From Echinarachnius parma (lineage: Eukaryota > Echinodermata > Echinoidea > Clypeasteroida > Echinarachniidae), in the NCBI GenBank assembly GCA_037951105.1, contig JBAMJV010007653.1, positions 1 through 64,000 on the forward strand: DNA of 64,000 nt, given 5' to 3'. A program made the translations under genes and the position numbers. This document shows, one piece after another, positions 11,613-23,712 of this stretch. The first letter of the stretch is position 1, and each line of letters starts with the position of its first letter. The notes under the pieces were generated by a model that saw only the letters and a list, made by a program, of their open reading frames with translations, was not told the origin of the DNA and ran no database searches.

Positions 11613-12759
11613 TACTTCTGTTTGACATCACATTTGTTTGTTTCAGAAAAGAGAACAAATTAATGAACACCTCTTGTTTACAGTTCATTATTTGATACCT
11701 ACTCTCCAAATGTGACAGAAACTTCATGTGACAACTAGGTGAGTACACATTCATGCCTTTAAATGATTACCATGGTGACAGAAAGTGGCGAATGAATTGA
11801 ATGCAAATTACAGTTAACGAACACATTGAAAAATGTTTTTGATCATGAAAAGTTGTCTGAAATTTGCAGGGGAATGCCTGTGTGTGTAGAACTGTTAACT
11901 CCTTTTGCAACATTTGCGCTCTTATTTTTTTACTAAAATAAACGTACTATATGTCTCAATATTCATAATACATGTACACGGGGTACTAAATACATTCAGT
12001 TAATCACTGACACCTCACAAATGATCTGTTAGCATGAAGGCCTGTGAAAGCATGGTTGTGGCAATAGCTGATGTCAGTTAGATTCTATATTTCATGCTGT
12101 TTGTTTTTCTTTACTTTAAATAAATGGTATAAGCAAATACGGGTGACAAATAGTGTATACCTCAAATGTTATCATATTAAGCATTACACCATTTACTGTA
12201 GTGATCAGATATAATGCCAAAGTATCACTATCTTAATGCCAGGAAATTATCATAAATAATGATAACATAATTAAGCATCTGCCTTCTGTGCCATATTTTG
12301 TAAGCTTTTGAAGCGCTTGATCCTAAACCAGCACCATGCAATCACAAAAGAGCACCCCGAGCTTGGAGCAGGCTGGCTCCTGACCAATGCTAAATCACGA
12401 GCTAAATAATTAATTTGCCACAGTCCATAGAAGATGGCTTAAAACCTAATGCTGTCTATGCATATGGAACTGTAAGCCACTGGCTCGTCCTAACCATGTA
12501 AATGAGATTACAATTGATTTCACTTAACCAAACTGCTGAAGCATTTTTAATTTGGCTGAAAACCTGTGAATTGTTGTCAAGAACACACACACACACAAAA
12601 AGTAATCTCTGACATTAAGATCACACTCACTACAATCCTAAACAATTTACATATGTGGACAACTGTTGGGAGGACACTTTCCCTGTCGTGGAACAACATC
12701 CATCAGAACATGCCATGTAAGCTCCAAAACAAGACCCATCAGCAACAAAGTGTTACATA
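11613..12759. other. No gene seen
   Basis: AT-rich sequence between the Tc1 element and the LINE relic. A short CA run occurs near 12585. No recognisable domain, repeat boundary or RNA gene was found. Confidence 0.4.
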
Positions 12760-14340
12760 CCAGTTTCACTTCTTTTCCACACCTTTAAGCTGTTCGAGCG
12801 ACTAATTCTGACCCACCCAGGTACCCACCATGTGCAGTTGTATAACCATCTCTGATGAAGGAGCAGGCATGATTCCAGCCTAGGAAGTATTGCACAAGAC
12901 AACTGCTTAACCTTACCCAACATATAGAAGATGTTTTCCAGTAAATGTCTTAACTGGAGTTGTGTTTGTAGACCTCTCATCAGCTTATGCTACTGTGCAC
13001 AGACTCTACACAAACTACTGAATGTGAACAAAATGCACTTGACCAACATGGTAAAGACCTTGATTGAAAACAGACGCTTCTTCGTCGAGCTGTCTGGAAA
13101 GAAGTGTGGTTGGCGCAGGAAGCATTCTGGCCAAACTCTGTTCAACATCCATGGGCGTAGATATTTCATTGATACCTATTCATCGGGGGGGGGGGGGGGG
13201 GGGGGGGGGTGATACGGAAGTATCTACGCGCCGCCCATGTCAACATCTATGTTAACGATCAACCTATATCTACTCTGAGGACCAGGGTTTCATATATTAG
13301 ACGACCTGTGTATCACCACCCACAGTGATGACTTCCCTAAGGCAGAATCCACATTGTGTGAGGGATTTACCAACCTATCCTTGTACTACAAAGAGAACCA
13401 TCTGAAGGCTAATTCAGTTAAACTAAATCTCAAATATGCGCCTTCCATCTGAAGAACATGCATGCAAACCAGAAACTGAAGATCACTTGGAATGGAACTA
13501 GACGGGGACACTGTGATAGTCCTGTCTACATAGGGGTGACCTTAGATAGATCTTTAAAGAGTACAAGGCCTGTATCACCCAGCTCAAAGGAAGGTCAGCT
13601 CCACGAATGCCTTTCTTGACAAACTGATCCACATCCAAATGCAAACCAAACAATCAGCTCTGGCTCTATGTTACTATGTTGCAGAATATGTATGCACGGG
13701 TGTGGGAAAGCTCAGCACATGCCAACAAGAACAAAAGCTGCCGTTATATCATGATGTATGAGACGAACGAGAACTGATAACGTATACCTAATCTCTGGCA
13801 TCGCATCCCAGCTGTAATAAATAAGGAGGGCTGCTGCTAGCCAGAAGGAACGACTGAGACAAACAGAGGTGAAGGACACACATTTCATGTCTACCCACTG
13901 CATCCTCGGCGCTTTAAGTCACGGAAAAGCTTCCTTTCATGATCTGTTGAACCCCTGAACTACAGCGTGTCTTCAAGAAGGCTCAAACTCTGGGAAGAGA
14001 GGCTGAGCTCTAGGAAATATCGGTAGCCTACGCCTATGGTGCCATCAGAGAAACTGTCCACACGATTCAACCATGCACCCCTGGGTGACTTTGCGTAGCC
14101 GGAATAGGCTTTGGCAGGCGTGGGAAGATGCAAGGCAACATGTTGAACTGGGGATACATCGAAGGTGCATCAGAATGCGAGTGCGGTCAAGCCCCTCAGA
14201 TCATTGACCACCTGCTTAGTTGTGATCTGGTACATGGAATGTGCACAATCAAAGATCCGACAGAGGCCTACGACGTAGCGCTCAGATTTGCCGGACATTG
14301 ACAGAAAGTTGTATGGTGATCATGGTGATACGAACTGATG
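12760..14340 (+). pseudogene. Non-LTR retrotransposon reverse transcriptase relic
   Basis: Frameshifted remains of a LINE polymerase. Read in pieces: LNVNKMHLTNMVKTLIENRR and VELSGKKCGWRRK (about 13010-13110, the region before the RT PQG motif), TLFNI (about 13135), then LYYKENHLKAN (about 13380-13415), SALALCYYVAEYVC (about 13655-13695) and a C-terminal zinc-like block CECG..P...DH.L (about 14175-14215). The PQG and YADD regions are lost; a G tract (13185-13209) and rearranged sequence sit where they should be. The order and spacing match jockey/CR1-type LINEs. Many stops show it is old. Confidence 0.75.
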
Positions 14341-15677
14341 AATGAAACAAGCTCCAAACTGCTATTAAAGGTGGGGTAATAAACACAAACAACCGATAAT
14401 CTCCTTTGAAAGCAAACAGTTTATCAATCTGCAGCAGATAATGCCTTCACTGTACGGGAGATATCCTACCACGTAGAAAATGTAGACTTATCTCCAACAC
14501 TTGTCTATCGCCAACTATTATCGAGGCAGAGCTCTGAAAAAAAAAACCGGCCTTGTATATTGTTTTGATGAAAATTACACTTATAGGAGCGGCGATTGGC
14601 TTTTTCAAAATGAAAATGGGAACCTTAGGAGCCGCCGGATCGGCTGTAAAAACAGGGGTCTTTGAAGCGACACATACCTGTATTGAAAATATACATGAGT
14701 CCCCCCCCCCCCCCCCCCCCCTTCGGGTCATTGATGATGATGGTTGACCAGGGTTTCTTACCGTTTCTTATCGACATGGCCACATTGATCTTTGTAGCTT
14801 ATTTATGCCATGGATATCTCCTTAAAAAAATACATATAAAAGGAAAAATACGACAGATATGTGTTGTTCATTCCTTCGTTACTTAAGCTTAAAAGTGTGT
14901 ATGCTCTGCCGCCATTTCCCACACAGTGGATAAAACAGCGAATCGATATCAACAATGTTGCCATAGTGGCTTTTCAGGCCGTGATCCTTCCAAATATAGG
15001 GTTCTGAGGAAGACCAAATTATATTGAACCGCTACAACTTTATCTTTACCATTCACATGTGTTAATGACTAATGGAATGTCTCCACTTAATTGCTCTAAA
15101 TAAACATTGATGTAAAATCATGCTTGATGAATATGAATAGTATGCTTCATCTTTATTAAAGACAATGAGTTGCAGAAGATACAAAACAATTATGTACACA
15201 CAGACTGCTCCTGTGCCTATAAGTTTTGTAAACTCTCGGTTTCTCTGGTAACCCCAAACTTATAAACATGAAGTTCCCGTATTCAAATATGAACTTTGTT
15301 AGTACTAGATTAACAGGCCTGAACAAGTGGTACGTAAACACATCATATCGCAATGTATTTATTAATTCACTTTGAAGGTCACATTCAGACAGTTTTTGCC
15401 TTAATTAGCCCGTAAAAATTAAAAATTATATTATAATCGTCCTCGTAAGTATGGACTTGAATACTGATCAAGCAAAATCCATTTGTCAACACAGAACCAT
15501 CAGTTTGAGACAAAAACTCATAATTGAGGAGGGATCAAATAATGAACTTGTCAACGAGACGTATTTGTTCTCTTGAAAGAAAAGTGATGCCAAAGATAAT
15601 AATACAAACTATTTAGAAAAAAAAGTTTCTGGCAAGACGTCCCCACACATTTTGCCTTAATTTTATATCGTAATAAA
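14341..15677. other. No gene seen; poly-C tract
   Basis: AT-rich spacer with a C tract at about 14701-14720. ORFs across it are shadows of the tract or lack any recognisable domain. Confidence 0.45.
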
Positions 15678-16634
15678 CATGCTATTGAAAAACTCATTCA
15701 GGACTAGATTCAGGTAAGGAGTGAATAAATAATCGAAATAGTTAATTGTGTGTAGCGCACTGTATTCCCTATTCCACTTTTAGGGTACAATCTAGAGGGA
15801 GTTATGCCTTATCTATACGCTAAAAGATATAAGATACAACATAACAGTCTTTAATTTCATTCTAGGAAAAGTAAAGTTGCATAATAATGCAAACAAAATG
15901 TCAAGTTGTCTATACAAATCAGGCAGATAGAGAAAAAAAAAACATTTTTATCGGAATTTAAAGGATTTTGTATGTTTTTATAAATTTTTTAGTAAATACC
16001 GCCCTCATATGATGACCTTTTGAAATTATACTTATTGCAAACAGACGAGCCCTACTAGTTCTACATATGTGCCAAATATGAGAGCGATTGGTTCTAAAAT
16101 AAAGAAATTAAAGATGGAGCAATATGTACCGATTTGTGCACTACACAAAATGGCCATCATATGCCTTACAATTGCATATGACGCATGGTGATTACGTAAT
16201 AAAAAATGTAATTTTTGTACATTATATTCAAAGGATAATAGCATTTCTGATTTGAATGTACTTTCAGAAATACACATAATAAGTTTAAGCTCATTATCAT
16301 CATTCTCATGGTGAAAAAAATAAACTATACTAATGAACATTGTTTTTTTGACCGTTTTATTTACGGATATTCCCATGATTTTTCATATGCAAATTTGATG
16401 ACGTCATAATTATATGAAGCGAATCAACTTTGACCATGAAAATTTTCCTGTGTCTTAGGCATATATAAAAATATGTATCAGCAAAATTTAGTTGATAAAG
16501 ACTTGGCCATTATTAAATGAGAGCACTTAACGCAATCTCAATTTTCACCAACCCTAAGAAATGCAGCAAAAAATGAAAAAGTGCTATTTTTACATACCTC
16601 CAAAAAAGTAGTAAAAAAACATAGTGTATATGAG
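15678..16634. repeat. 957-bp repeat, right member of the inverted pair
   Basis: Reverse complement of 9379-10334, from CATGCTATTG to the terminal CATAGTGTATATGAG. Together the two form inverted arms of a 7.26-kb region. The 114-codon minus ORF here matches a broken plus ORF at 9704-9982 only because the DNA is repeated. Confidence 0.85.
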
Positions 16635-18960
16635 TGTTCAGATATGAGTGTTCAGAGTGTTCAGATGATTTAGCTCTAAGATCAAGTGATTTGACACTTT
16701 TAGCATTTAATTTAAAAAACACGCTATTTGCATTCAATTGCGCCAACGGATTTCCCGGAGGGCGGTACTGGCCATGTGTTTTGAACTGGGCCAGTAAGCG
16801 TTACACTGAGGGGTTTTCAAGAGATCGTGACAAATTGTATTAAAGTCAAAATATTGTTATTAATTTACATCCAGGACCCATGAAGGTATATATTTTTGGA
16901 AAGGATATGGTACCAGGATTCCATTTGTGCTGTTTTAAAAACAACTGTACAGGGTGTGTCAAAAAAATGGGCTAAAATATGACGAAAATTCGACAACAAA
17001 AGTACCATTAAAAAATCGCCACTGGAGAAAAATCTTATCCACCTAGTGAAATGTTGTATGCATAATTCAATTAAGCGTGATTGTACCTTTCGTTTGGTAT
17101 ATCATTTGCTATGTTTCATATATGGTAATGTAATTTTGTGCAATCATCTTTTTGTACAATATTTAGGTATGCACAATACAATAGATCATGACAAAATGTA
17201 CTCCAAGTCAAAGTATCTTTATCCAAACGCGTGAAAACATTATTAGAAAATATATTGGATGAGGAATCTACTAATATGATGTCAATTTGAAAGAACACTA
17301 TAAGGTGTGTCAACAAATATATGTAAAAATATAACGAAAAGCGAGAAAAGGATAGATGAGAAAATGTTTCTAAGTACTGTATAATGTTTACGTATGTTTG
17401 AGTATCCTTAAAATACAACTTCATACTAGTTAATTATTACAGGTACTTTTCCAGAAACGTAATTGTAATTGCATGGTCTTTTCGTCTTGTAAAAGCAATG
17501 CAACATAATTAAAGTGATTGTAAACATTATATTCGTGATTGTAATCACGCGTGTAAAAGCACTCTAGATCTATCTGCACAAAGGCCAAAGTAGTCTTTTG
17601 TGTGATTATACTTGCACGTGAATACACTGTACTAAAGAATTCATGCTCCCCTCCTCTTTGCAACATTCTTTCTACAGTTTTAAATTATGCTCCAAATTTA
17701 TGCTCCTCTTCTCATGGTAGGCTCTATATTAGGCTTTGAATTTTGTTTATCCAAATGTTTAATTGTCCAATGTTTAACTATTCATGACATCTGGTAATTG
17801 TACATAATGATCCCATTCATAAGAAACTACCCTAGTCTTGAGGAAGCCACCCCCCCCCCCCCCCCCCCCCCAATGCTGAAGTAAACAGCCTATTCATTAC
17901 ATCTCCTTTTGTGTGGTAGATTAATCGCTCTTAATTTCAAGAATGTGTCCAGCAATAGTTTCTTCAATTGGGCACTTGACCCAATTAATTGCATGACCAG
18001 CACACAAAGGCAAAAGTAGTCTTGTGTCAACTTGTGTGTGATTATACTTGCACATGAATACACTGTGCTCAGTACATGGGTCATGCTATTATGCTCAAAA
18101 ATTCATGCTCCCCTCCTCTTTGCATGGTTTCTACACAGTTTTCTATTATACTCCAAATTTATGCTCCCCTCCTCATGCTCCCCTCCACCTCCACCATGAA
18201 AAATCTGCTACTTTGCCCCAAAGAATTTAAATTAACTCAACAATGATGAACTGAAATTTCTGTTTCTGATTTTAAATCAATAGTCACTTATATTGCCTTC
18301 ACTTTGATACCACTAATGACAATTTTGCCTTTGTTTTAAAAGTTTGGCACTCTGTTAAACTACCATGCATGTTGATCAGATGTAACAACACCACCTATTC
18401 ACTGGCCCAGTTCAAAACACATGGCCTACTACGCAATCACGAATATACTCGAAATCGAAATACATTTTAAATCGAATGCAAATCAAATGTTTTGCTAAAA
18501 AACAATTTTGAACTGCTAAATACAACTGCGGTAACAATATTTGCGAAATTGAATGCACACAATCTACCCGGAGGACGGGGAGGGGGGACATGCCTCCTCT
18601 CCCCCCCCCCCCCCCCCCCCCCATACATTTGAAAGTGGAGGTGATGATTGTCCCTCCCACTTTTTAATATGCATACATTATGTATGTATGATTCCATAGC
18701 TTGAACTACGTATCATATAATATTACTGTCTAGGATATGCCCCAAATCGCTCCACTACCTCGTAGTTGTGCCCCCCCCCCCCCCCCCCCCCCCATCCGTT
18801 GACCCTCGCTACGCCAGGGAAGATGTCTTGGGCTTATTGTTTTGAGGGTTATTGTCTTGGAGTTTAATTTTCCAGGGGGTAGTCGTCCGGGGGGGTAATT
18901 ATGTTGGGGGTACCCTTATGGAACAAACACAGAATGAAACACACTGTGGTACATAGTGTT
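16635..18960. repeat. Repeat-rich spacer with direct duplicates and C tracts
   Basis: A block of about 130-170 bp is directly repeated at about 17570-17720 and 18000-18180. Shared parts include GTGATTATACTTGCAC, TTCATGCTCCCCTCCTC and CTCCAAATTTATGCTCC. GGTGTGTCAA recurs at about 16951 and 17304. C tracts lie at 17850-17871, 18601-18622 and 18771-18793. The block CCCAGTTCAAAACACATGGC (18405-18425) is the reverse complement of part of 16770-16790. No gene is seen. Confidence 0.55.
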
Positions 18961-19137
18961 CATACCACACTGTGACATTTTGTGATTTTGGGACGTGTGG
19001 TAAATATGTGTTCTTACAACACTGTGGCAGTACCACAGCGTTGACACCCCGTGACAATACTGTGGTATTACCACAGTGTGGTAAGAACTCATATTTACCA
19101 CACGTCCCAAAATCACAAAAGTTCACGGTGTGGTAAT
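18961..19137. repeat. Near-perfect palindrome (fold-back hairpin) rich in CCACAGTGTGG
   Basis: Left arm about 18961-19040 and right arm about 19062-19137 are reverse complements. Matching pieces are TTTTGGGACGTGTGGTAAAT on the left and ATTTACCACACGTCCCAAAA on the right. CACTGTGGTA-type words recur in both arms and in the loop. It could be a small hairpin MITE. The flanking GGGGTAATTATGTTGGGGG (about 18890) resembles the array at 39.3 kb in reverse. Confidence 0.8.
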
Positions 19138-19269
19138 GCAAACCCATATTAGTGGGGCAGATTAGCTGGCCGATGTGGGTGAATTGTGCACTTCGTGATA
19201 AAAGCGTGAAATTGAGCACACATGAAGATAAGGTGATTCTAAGCAAATTTAGGATCGTAGCCAACACGG

Positions 19270-19640
19270 ACCTGACCCCTGTTGGCCATGGGCGCCATTT
19301 TTCAAAATGGCTGCCAGTGTGTACCTTGGTATATATATCTTAAGAACTGCTTGACCGATTTGAATTAAAAAGGGTACATGTATGCACTTAGTAATATCTG
19401 GTGAAATGTTTGGGTCATGAGGTTAAGGGTCAAAGGTCACAAAGCTAATTATATATGCAAAAATACTAATTTTGGGCATATCTTGAGAACTATTTGACAC
19501 ATTGAAAGCAAACATAGTACATGTATACACCTTGAGGAATAGATGTCATATGAATATATTTATGGGTCAAAGTTCAAAGGTCATGGGCTGCTAATAGCTT
19601 CCTGTCTTTACAGGGGATGCCAGGAAATACTGGATATCAG
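19270..19640. repeat. About 160-bp repeat carrying AAAGGTCA words, two copies
   Basis: Two diverged units share TATCTTGAGAACT/TATCTTAAGAACTG, GTACATGTATACAC/GTACATGTATGCAC and GGGTCAAAGGTCAC/AGTTCAAAGGTCATG. The GGTCAAAGGTCA word equals a nuclear-receptor DR1 half-site pair, but here it is part of a repeat, so a regulatory role is only a possibility. Confidence 0.5.
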
Positions 19641-20340
19641 AGGCAGGACATACAGCCATATATATACATGTAATGGTACCGTAGCTATTGCACTACAAAG
19701 AAGATGCCCATATATCTGGTATATGTGGGCGAAGTAGGAATATTATTTAATGCTCAATTTAAATTGTGATATTCTGTCTTTATTAATTTACATTTAAATA
19801 ATTTTGATTTATACAGCATCTAAAATTAAATCCTTAACACCCGTGCTCCACAACTGAAGTTTTAACTCAGTAATCAAAAATACACCCACGGTCCCTCTGA
19901 ACTTAAAAATGCACTTTTTAAACTCCCCAGGGGTTATTCTAGCCAACTACCTCATAGAGGTGCTTAAATGCTTTACGAAAAACGTAATTCATTTATACTA
20001 TCATTGCTTTTTCCCTTATTCAAGTGTTTGTGATTCAATATTTCCTGCGAATGGATTTGGTTTAATAATGTTGTCAATTTGGTTAATATTTGTATGAAAA
20101 GTGTTGATATACATTACATTTGTCTATTGGTCATAATCGTTTGGCAATAGTATATAAAGTTCACTTCGTCTTATTTCCAATGAGGAGATGCATGGATGCA
20201 TGTATAGAGTAATATTTTGACACACACCAGATGATTCGGCAGAAGTACAATTAAAGACAAAGTCATAGTTCACAGACTACTTTGTCCGGGTGCCTCAAAC
20301 CCCTTACAAATTAAGTTGCCAAATATAAAGCTGAGACGAT
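19641..20340. other. No gene seen
   Basis: AT-rich, no recognisable coding, repeat or RNA signal. Confidence 0.35.
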
Positions 20341-20350
20341 GGATACATTG

Positions 20351-20412
20351 TCTATGATGCTGCTGGTCTAGTAATCCGAAGTTATCAGGTTTGATTCCCG
20401 GTGAAACACAAT
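20351..20412 (+). repeat. tRNA-like 3' half, probable SINE fragment
   Basis: CTGGTCTAGTAATCC (anticodon-arm type) followed by GGTTTGATTCC (B-box type) and GGTGAAACAC. It resembles the 3' part of the tRNA-like copies at 5.3 and 5.6 kb, but the A-box half is missing or too diverged to recognise. It probably truncates the orphan 2A leader next to it. Confidence 0.4.
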
Positions 20413-20451
20413 CTTCTTTGCTCATTTTCATTTATATTGTATTCATTATAT

Positions 20452-20724
20452 TTATATCGCAGTTCTGGTCATTTTTCCCTGTTTGAATTTATTCATATAC
20501 ATGTAGTCTGTCTTGTCAGGCCCAGGATTAGAAGCAACATCAGAACAGCCGTTGCTGATTGAATAGTACCCTACAAGTAAAACTATCAGGGAAATATCCG
20601 AGAGGGCAGTGATTAATAACATTTCATTGTAATTTTGTTTCATTTCATTTACAAATAATTTCAAATTAAGCATGAGGCAAGCTGCACAACTGATATATCG
20701 CATACACGCCATATTAGAGAACAC
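20452..20724 (-). pseudogene. Orphan 2A-like leader (LINE 5' end remnant or unknown exon)
   Basis: A 90-codon minus-strand ORF. A hydrophobic segment (LIVLLVGYYSI, about residues 46-56) is followed by GCSDVASNPGPDK. NPGP is the invariant core of 2A-type ribosome-skipping peptides (DNA 20518-20541). The usual D-x-E-x-NPGP glutamate is alanine here, which may reduce or abolish skipping. The hydrophobic leader plus NPGP layout is the same as at the start of the LINE ORF at 26102. No endonuclease domain follows; the ORF ends and a tRNA-like fragment begins. It could be the 5' stub of another CR1-like LINE, or an exon of a 2A-carrying host protein. Confidence 0.5.
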
Positions 20725-21640
20725 AGATTAGGGACCGAAAGAAAGCAGAAGATACAAGAAGAAGTAAAGGGGTAGTAGAGAGAAGTATAAGGAATAGGAA
20801 TGAAATGCAAATGCACAATAATATACAAGATTACGAAGATAACGGCACATATGGACACAACTCATATAATAATGTTTGCAACTATAACTAAATTATCATT
20901 AATATTAATAAAACAATGTGGTTACCCTGCTGCACTACCTGGTCTGAAGTCCAACACTGGTATGGTTACCTTTCCTTTCCCATCAATGAAGATTATGGGC
21001 CGTTCTTATATTATTGCATGGAGTGTTGCAAGCACTTCAGGGTAACCCATTGCTTGCTAGGGAGGATGAAACATGCTGGCTTAGGGTCATGTACAAGTAC
21101 TTCGTTAGGAAATCCAATTCTGTCCAGGTTTGTATAGCCACAAACTAAATTCTGATCCTATTATCGTCCAAAATAATCTCTGGCAAACTCTTTGTACATT
21201 GTGTTATAATCATATCACACTTGCAGACTGCAGACCACTTTGAGTTTGTTTAAACTTGTTTGACTGTTATTTTCAGTGAGCAAAAGTGTTTCTTTAGATA
21301 AATTAATGCACTATCCAGGAATAAATTTGTATTTAGATTTTGCATCTGTTTTTGCAACCTATTCAGACCTATTCAGCTCCACGGAATGGAGCGGGACGCG
21401 AACGTTTTGTTTCGTTGTCAGATTGTTGTTTTGTTTGTCAGATTACCGTCTGATGGCTGCTGATCGGAGCAGGACAATTCGTTGATGAAGGAGATCATGA
21501 TCGTTTTTCCTTTGGATTCTACAAATGTTATTTTCTTGACGATTTTGCGTAAGTTTTGACCCAATTTTGTTTGTCTTCAGTCCCACTCAAACGCTTTCCC
21601 GTAATAGGGTTACACGTGCCAGTGTTACGTTACTGTTCGG
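20725..21640. other. No gene seen
   Basis: Spacer between the orphan 2A ORF and the LINE 3' end. No domain or clear repeat structure was found. Confidence 0.35.
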
Positions 21641-21647
21641 ACCTCTA

Positions 21648-21667
21648 ATAATAATAATAATAATACG
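21648..21667. repeat. (ATT/AAT)n microsatellite at LINE 3' end
   Basis: Tandem AAT units on the plus strand mark the 3' terminus of the minus-strand LINE. The adjacent GCGCTATACAAATG (minus strand) is a conserved-looking 3' end. LINEs of the CR1/L2 group commonly end in short tandem repeats instead of poly-A. Confidence 0.7.
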
Positions 21668-22830
21668 AACATTTGTATAGCGCAGCTACTATAAATATAT
21701 ACTCTACTGCGCTTATAAAAGCTCCTTTTTAAGTAAACAAAAACAAACAAAACTAGAACGTACAAACAAACAGTCTTATGGAAAGGCCTGCTTAAACAAA
21801 TGGGTTTTTAACGTAGACTTAAATGTATCAATAGTTTCAATTGTTCTCAAATAAAATGGTAAGCTGTTCCATAGCTTCGGGGCGACACCAACAAATGCAC
21901 GATCTCCCAAAGTTATCTTTGTTTTGGTAGAAAATTTGGGTAACTCCAAGAGGAGTGTATCACGTGAGCTTCTCAAATTATAACGAGAATGTGATTGCAA
22001 CGAAGTAATTCAATTATATAACTTGGGGCTTGACCATGCATTGCTTTATACACAATCAACACAATTTTTAAAATAATACGTTGTTTAACAGGCAACCAAT
22101 GTAATGTTTTCAACAAAGGAGTGATATGACAAAACTTTGACGAATTACAAACAAGTCTGGCACATGCATTTTGTACCCGCTGCAGTTTCATTAATTGCGT
22201 ATCGGGCAAACCAAACAACAAACTATTACAATAATCAATTTTACTACTTATAAATGCATGTATAAGTGTCTCGGCACTTTTCTGGTCAAGGTATTTTCGT
22301 ATACGACGAATATTATATATCATAAAAAAGGCTGCTTTGCATGTATTTGAAATATGTTGTTCCATGCTCAGACCTGTATCAAAGCAGACACCTACATTTC
22401 TCACCTTGTTAGATAAACTAACGACAGAATTTACAACATTAATGTTACTAATATTCAATTTTGAAACCTGTCTGGGTGTTCCAACAATCACAAATTCTGT
22501 TTTACTGTCGTTCAACTTTAATTTGTTGTGAAGCATCCAAAATCTTATAAATCTAATACAGTTTTCCAAAACTAAAATACTACCTTGCGTCTCAATATCA
22601 TTTGGTGCAAAAGAGACATATATGTGTGTGTCATCCGCATAACAGTGACAATTTACAGTTTGAAAATGCTTCCCAATCAGGCCAATCAAATTACTTGTAT
22701 AGAGTGTAAAAAGTAAGGGGCCGAGGCGTGAACCTTGAGGCACACCATGAGGGACGGCAATTTCATCAGAAACGACATCATCATTTTTTATACTTTGCTT
22801 TCTATCACTAAGATATGATTTAATCCATAA

Positions 22831-22844
22831 CAAAACAATATCGT
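22831..22844. repeat. Target-site duplication, left copy (14 bp)
   Basis: CAAAACAATATCGT is present here and again at 23737-23750, directly at the edges of the Penelope-like fragment. Removing the insert and one copy rejoins the LINE reading DIVL across the junction. Confidence 0.9.
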
Positions 22845-22864
22845 GAAATCTATTTTAAACTTTT

Positions 22865-22932
22865 GATCACAATACAAATATTTACCTCCGAAATTTTCGG
22901 CTGTCGTCTACAGCCTTCGTCAGCGATGTGAC
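22865..22932 (-). ncRNA. Candidate type I hammerhead ribozyme in Penelope 3' tail
   Basis: On the minus strand the core CTGACGA (22917-22923) is followed by a stem II hairpin GGCTGT/ACAGCC (22910-22915 with 22899-22904, 5-nt loop), then GAAA (22895-22898) and a short AT-rich stem III (ATTT/AAAT). GTCACA (22927-22932) and TGTGAT (22866-22871) can pair as stem I. One extra A lies between CTGACGA and stem II. Penelope-like elements of many eukaryotes are known to carry hammerhead motifs, which supports the assignment. Self-cleavage is not shown. Confidence 0.6.
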
Positions 22933-23712
22933 CCGACTTGACCTTTCGTGACGTAACGATCGATCAACGGGTCGTAGACATTCGGTAGCTTGTATCGCCC
23001 CCCGTCTCGGTTCAGTGAAGGTTGAAAGGCCCGGATGTAGATTGCTTCCTTCACCCCTCTCTCGAAGTATCGAGCCTCCCTGTCCAAGATGCTGACCTCT
23101 TTCAAGTCTACTTGATGGCCAGGAGACTCGATATGGATGTGTTGTGAAACCTCCGATGCATACGAGCTGGGGCGTCGATGTTCCAGAAACCTTGTTTGAG
23201 TGATCGCTCTGTTTCTCCGATGTATGATTCCTTGCAGATGCCTTTCGTTGTCTGTCCTTGGCAAGGAATCATATACACCACCCCCGTAGCGTTCTTCTTC
23301 TCGGTCTTGTCTTTCGGAGCTACTAAGAATTGGCGTAGTGTTCGAGTTGGTTTGAACGAGACTCTAATGCCAACCTTATTGAAGTTCCGTCGAAGAGCTT
23401 CCGAGATGCCCTTGATGTAGGGAAGAACCACGTGTCCTTTTGGAGGTTGAGTGTCTTTCCTGGCCGGTTCACCCTCCGTTGGCTTTTGGCGTTTGTTGAA
23501 AGCCCAACGAGGGTAACCGCACTTGGAGAGAGCTTTAGTGATGTGTTCTTTCTCTTTCTTGACAGTCAGAGGATCAGTGATTACGGTCTCAGCACGGTGG
23601 AACAAAGTGAACAAAGTGAAGTTGAGGTATTGATCGGTGTGGGTGGGTTTCCGGTAAATCTGAATGTCCAAACTACCGTCGGGCTTGATCACTGTGGACG
23701 TGTCGAGGAATG
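22920..23712 (-). pseudogene. Penelope-like polymerase C-terminus with GIY-YIG endonuclease
   Basis: Minus strand. The first segment (23692 to about 23190) has IQIYRKPTHTDQYLNF, typical of the RT thumb/linker of Penelope elements, then EKEHITKALSKCGYP and, near its end, GVVYMIPC followed by CKESYIGETERSLKQ. That is the GIY...YIG pair of the endonuclease. A frameshift near 23190-23200 moves the frame to the segment ending at 22920, with RFLEHRRPSSYASEVSQHI and ILDREARYFERGVKEAIYI. The RFLEH and late glutamate region belong to the same nuclease domain. The frameshift makes it inactive; the stop at 22920 looks like the natural end. Confidence 0.85.

Noticed and set aside
16032..16376. 114-codon minus ORF similar to one at 9704-9982
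   Set aside because: It is part of the 956-bp inverted pair; the other copy is broken and no domain is present.
19430..19590. Nuclear-receptor response element GGTCAAAGGTCA
   Set aside because: The word is part of a diverged repeated unit; without a nearby gene a regulatory claim cannot be supported.
22337..22531. Plus-strand ORF of 64 codons
   Set aside because: Antisense to the LINE RT C-terminal region.
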